Shown here: in pieces, positions 60,537 to 64,000 of the stretch
Position numbering within the stretch: position 1 is the stretch's first letter
Layout of the letters: every line of letters begins with the position of its first letter
From: Terfezia claveryi
Taxonomy: Eukaryota; Ascomycota; Pezizomycetes; Pezizales; Pezizaceae
Assembly (NCBI GenBank): GCA_015179025.1
Contig: WHUX01000030.1
Span: forward strand, 124,001 to 188,000
Direction of reading: 5' to 3'
DNA: 64,000 nucleotides
Position numbers and translations under genes: made by a program
The notes under the pieces: generated by a model
Seen by the model: the letters and a program-made list of their open reading frames with translations, nothing else
Database searches by the model: none
What the model was told of the DNA's origin: nothing

Positions 60537-61685
60537 TATGGTAAGTCTACCAACATTACACGCTTTGATCGAATGGAATCAACTGCTTGGTCTGGTAAGA
60601 TTACCGAGCTATGAACTAGGAGAGAGCGGAATTCTGAGTTCAGGGTAACGGTCACGACAAGTTCGTGTTATGTACGAACCGCAGAATTGGGAAATCCAAG
60701 AGAATTTTGCAGTCTAGTCTGATGAGCACGGCTTATTTTGGAATTTGGACTATCATCTAACCAGATTATGTACTACTTAAACCAGACAATTGACAGACTC
60801 ATTACTTTCTCTTCTCCGTAACTTCTTCCTAATCTGGTTGCACAACTCCTCGTAAGTATTTGAAGTATTGCTATTTCTTCTAGCACACCTACCCTTCAAT
60901 CTCTTTCTAGGGTTACCACCAATGACAAGCTAAGAAGTGGTCATGCTCCAACGCCCAGTTTCAAGAATGCCTATAGCAAGTATGGCCTAGTGTACCTGAG
61001 GTTAGGTTAAGTACTAGGTCGGGTTCTAAAGCTCTCAATGACAAGTTTCAATCAGGAGGACATGATTCAAATTCTTACATAGTCGAAGAAATACTCCTAG
61101 GCAGCAGGACTGGTTCCCGAGGAATTTGTGGAGATGGTGGAAGTGGTAAAGGAGGGGTATAATACAGATTACTTGGAGTGATCCTGATGATATGGAGGGA
61201 GGATGAAGGGGGAGAAGATAGGATCTCCACCTCTTGGTCATGGTTTGAATATCTTGGGCTTATGGATTTGCGGTCTAACGAGGAACCCCCCTAGACGCGT
61301 CATTAACTGGGACTTGTTGATACGGCATAACAGCGAGGGGAGTTTTGAAAACACTTGCGTAGAGTAGCCACAGTGTAAGGTTCACCTGCAATAGGCTCCG
61401 GGAACAGTCTCGCAGACTATCCAGAATCAGGCTACCATGCTACCCAACTGGAAGGCTCTGATTTTGACGGGGCATTATGAACGGAGACAGTTGTGTCACC
61501 GAAATGTTTACCAGTCACGTGGGTACGTGCTGGGGATGTCTTGAGTAGAATGTACTGTACCACAAACATTAGTTGCCTACACCCACTTTATCGGTCATCT
61601 TGCTCACAGAGATTCTAGGAGCCTTGGAGTTATCACGTATTGAATCCTGTCCAACTAAAATGTTGCTTTGGGTAAAATATATGGC

Positions 61686-61735
61686 GTAATCAAGTGGATA
61701 AATCCATGGTGTAATCAGGTGGATAAATCTATTGT
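61686..61735. repeat. Tandem duplication of 25 bp
   Basis: Bases 61686-61710 (starting GTAATCAAGTGGATAAATC) recur at 61711-61735 with four differences. No further copies are seen nearby; function unknown. Confidence 0.7.
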
Positions 61736-62739
61736 CTTCGAAACATACAGATATTGCTCAGGAGAAGTTGCTGTTGCTCGTTCCCCAGCAATCACTCTGC
61801 ATGCTGCTGCGAAAACGAGATGCCCCCGAAGACAACCCAGCCATGGCCAATGGCCAATGTTTCCGAATACCTAGCTAGATGGGATTCAGTAGCCACTTCG
61901 ACGCTCTCAGCGTTCTACTCTCTGCCTCAGTCATCGGGCCCCTATCCAGACGACCCCTCGTTCTTAGCCTCGTTTAGCGCATCGCGCACCCACAAGCTGT
62001 TTGCTCGATATAATAATAATAGTTATAATTATTGTTTCCCTTGCCGCACCCGCAATATCGGTCATAGAGTGCTAGGGATTTGTAAAAGCGTACTCGCGAA
62101 AAAAAGCTGCTGGCTCTTGTACAGATGCCATAATCCGCCAGCTCTTTTCTCTTTTCGCGGCCCTTGAGCTTCGAATACGGTACATCGATCGCTAACTTGT
62201 AAATCACCAAGCTGCCTTGTTCTCTTTGCACAGCTGTTCGCACCGTGACGCTTCGTCACTCTTGACGTACGCGCCCCCCACCGTATTATTTCTGATACTG
62301 CACCAGCGCAGCTCATGAACGTTAACGTGTGGTGAGGCTGCAGCTGGCCGACCGACCTGTGCACTCTTGCTATTCTCACACTCACCTCCTTTTTCCCACC
62401 CCACGAGTTAGTCAATCTAGGAAAAAACAAAAAAAAAAAAAAAAAAAAAGGAACCTCTTTGACGGCATAATCTCTGGAGGGATTTTCCGTATAATATACA
62501 AGAGCACCTGCACATTCGTACTTTTGGATATTTCCTACCGGACGGAAGCGTGAGCAGATACTTTTTTATTTTGGTGGATTGCGAATTAGCCATCTTCATC
62601 AGCATCATAGAGAAGGCGGCTGTTCAGGGTCGCCCCACAAGCCGCTGCGCATTTGCGATCCCCCATCCGTACGGGCATCATCCTTGAGTCGTCTTGAAAA
62701 GCGATTGGCATCTCGAACCTCCCGACGGTTTCTGCGGAG

Positions 62740-64000
62740 ATGGCCACTACCACCTCTGCCCACCATCACGATTTCTTCTCAAGGAGCACATCTTCAACTG
62801 GCGAAGTGGGGCAAGGCCGATACCTCAACGGGAGTAGCGGGGGATACGGGAATCCAGACGGCGGTGCTAGAGAGAGATCGCGATCCAGGGGTGGAGCTTC
62901 GAACTCTAATCAGCCACCGCAGTATACACATAACCACCCTCAGCAACCCAACGGCAGCCATAATCCTGCGGCGTACCAGGACGATATGGATCAACCCAGA
63001 ATGTATGTTCGAGCCCTATACAGCTTCCGCAGTGATGACCCGACAAGCCTGAGCTTTAATCAAGGGGACATGATCCGGGTTCTTACACAGCTGGAGAGCG
63101 GATGGTGGGATGGTATAGTCCACGGGCAGCGAGGCTGGTTCCCGAGCAATTACTGTGTGGTGGTAAATAATGCCGATTACCGGGAGAATGGGGTTGGAAT
63201 GTCGCCGTTAGATGATTCTGATGACACAGAGGATGGGTCTTCGGGCGATGAGGGGGATGAGGAGGACTCGGATCGAGACGGGATAGGTTCCCCACAGTTG
63301 CCGATGGAGGGGACAGATGACCGGGACGCAGACGAGGCTCTTTTCTGGATACCCCAAGCAACGCCCGATGGGCGACTCTTTTACTTCAACACCCGGACCG
63401 GGGAATCAAGAATGGAACTGCCCCTAGAAACACCCACCTCGACAACGGAGGCGGGTCCTAGGGATCGATCAAACTTCACGGTTCCAGACCAGACTCGACC
63501 ACCCCCGGAGATGATGGCTGGAGGTTATGAACGGGAAGAAACCGAGTACGATGACGCTGATTCAACCACATCAGAGCGGGGTGGGGCTCCATTCATCAAT
63601 CTAGATAACACGGTATGCACGATTTGTAAACTTCTAACGGGAAGAATTTTACTAACATTAACAAACCAAACAGGAGAATCCACGGCAGTCATTCATTTCG
63701 GAAGGGTCCTCCTCTCAGTCCATACGTTCTAGGAATTCTGTAACCTTTCTGCCAGAAACTTCCTCCGAAAGAACACTAGTTGAAAGCGGTGTTACCATCA
63801 CAAACGGGTCAATACCAGTCGACAAGTTCCCGCTGCAAGTGGAAAACCAACAAGTCAGCCGTTTGGAGTCTGAAACAACCCTCAAGGTCTCAACTGCAAA
63901 ACCGAGCACTGCGACCTTCTACAATGATAGTATTCCAATTCCAAGTACTTGGGATGCCCTGATTGAAGAAACACAACTCTCAATTGAGCGATATCGCGAA
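62740..64000 (+). CDS. cdc25: Cdc25-like Ras guanine-nucleotide exchange factor, 5' part
   Basis: Exons 62740-63612 and 63674 to beyond the window give the first 400 residues. A disordered Ser/Gly/Asn-rich head (1-85) precedes an SH3 domain (about 87-145: VRALYSFRSDDPTSLSFNQG, WWDGIVHGQRGWFPSNYC). After an acidic stretch (about 155-190) comes a WW-like segment (ALFWIPQATPDGRLFYFNTR) with the expected W and aromatic block. This SH3-WW order at the N-terminus is typical of fungal Cdc25/Ste6-type Ras activators, whose RasGEF-N and RasGEF domains lie much further downstream and are outside the window, so the assignment rests on the N-terminal architecture and the start of the conserved region at STWDALIEETQLSIERYRE. 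Confidence 0.8.

Larger units (their letters stand above)
55179..62739. other. Large gene-poor divergent region, 7.6 kb
   Basis: Between the starts of the C2H2 factor and the Ras-GEF. The left 0.7 kb is purine-rich and probably leader/promoter of the C2H2 gene; the right end holds a 21-A run at 62429-62449. Apart from a small MITE and a 25-bp duplication, listed separately, only unsupported short frames are present. Confidence 0.5.

Overview
The window is nuclear DNA from a filamentous ascomycete (Pezizomycotina). The evidence is: many short spliceosomal introns, mostly about 48-115 nt, with GT-AG ends and GCTAAC/ACTAAC-type branch sites; intergenic gaps of 0.2-7 kb; and protein families typical of this group (samB-type MYND protein, verprolin, Dot1, a two-domain FEX fluoride exporter, a C2H2 plus fungal-specific-domain regulator, an SH3/WW Ras-GEF of Cdc25 type). 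The order or species cannot be fixed from the sequence alone. I recognise fifteen protein-coding genes, and I rebuilt their exon structures by hand; in twelve of the thirteen complete genes the joined exons give a reading frame divisible by three.

Layout, left to right: a C-terminally cut P4-ATPase of Dnf3 type (minus); a 3.3-kb gap holding a decayed coding-like stretch and a 36-bp inverted-repeat element; tad2 tRNA adenosine deaminase (plus); verprolin (minus, with an apparent 1-nt deletion in a poly-G run); samB/MUB1 MYND protein (plus, with an overlapping uORF); a 4-kb gap; a VWA-domain protein with a long Pro/Gly/Gln tail (minus); vac8 (plus); a UPF0052/CofD-like protein (plus); rrp5 (minus) and spb1 (plus) as a divergent ribosome-biogenesis pair sharing 178 bp; dot1 (plus); atg16 (minus) and ypt7 (plus) as a divergent pair; a vacuolar-type DMT transporter (plus); a fluoride exporter (plus); a 5.5-kb gap; a C2H2 transcription factor (minus); a 7-kb gap with a pogo/Fot1-like MITE; and the 5' part of a Cdc25-like Ras-GEF, cut by the right edge.

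Functional themes: rrp5, spb1 and tad2 act in rRNA and tRNA maturation. vac8, atg16, ypt7 and probably the DMT transporter act at the vacuole or in autophagy, with three of them contiguous between 40.9 and 45.4 kb. Verprolin, the Dnf3-like flippase and the Ras-GEF act in cortical actin, membrane asymmetry and signalling. The rest is chromatin (dot1), ubiquitin-linked regulation (samB) and transcription.

I found no CRISPR array, no convincing tRNA or rRNA gene, and no clear case for an undescribed system. The most interesting points are gene-structure details: alternative in-frame donors in vac8, a damaged-looking 3' splice arrangement in the C2H2 factor, the uORF on samB, a GC-AG intron in tad2, an in-frame retainable intron, two small inverted-repeat elements and one unrecognised decayed coding region.
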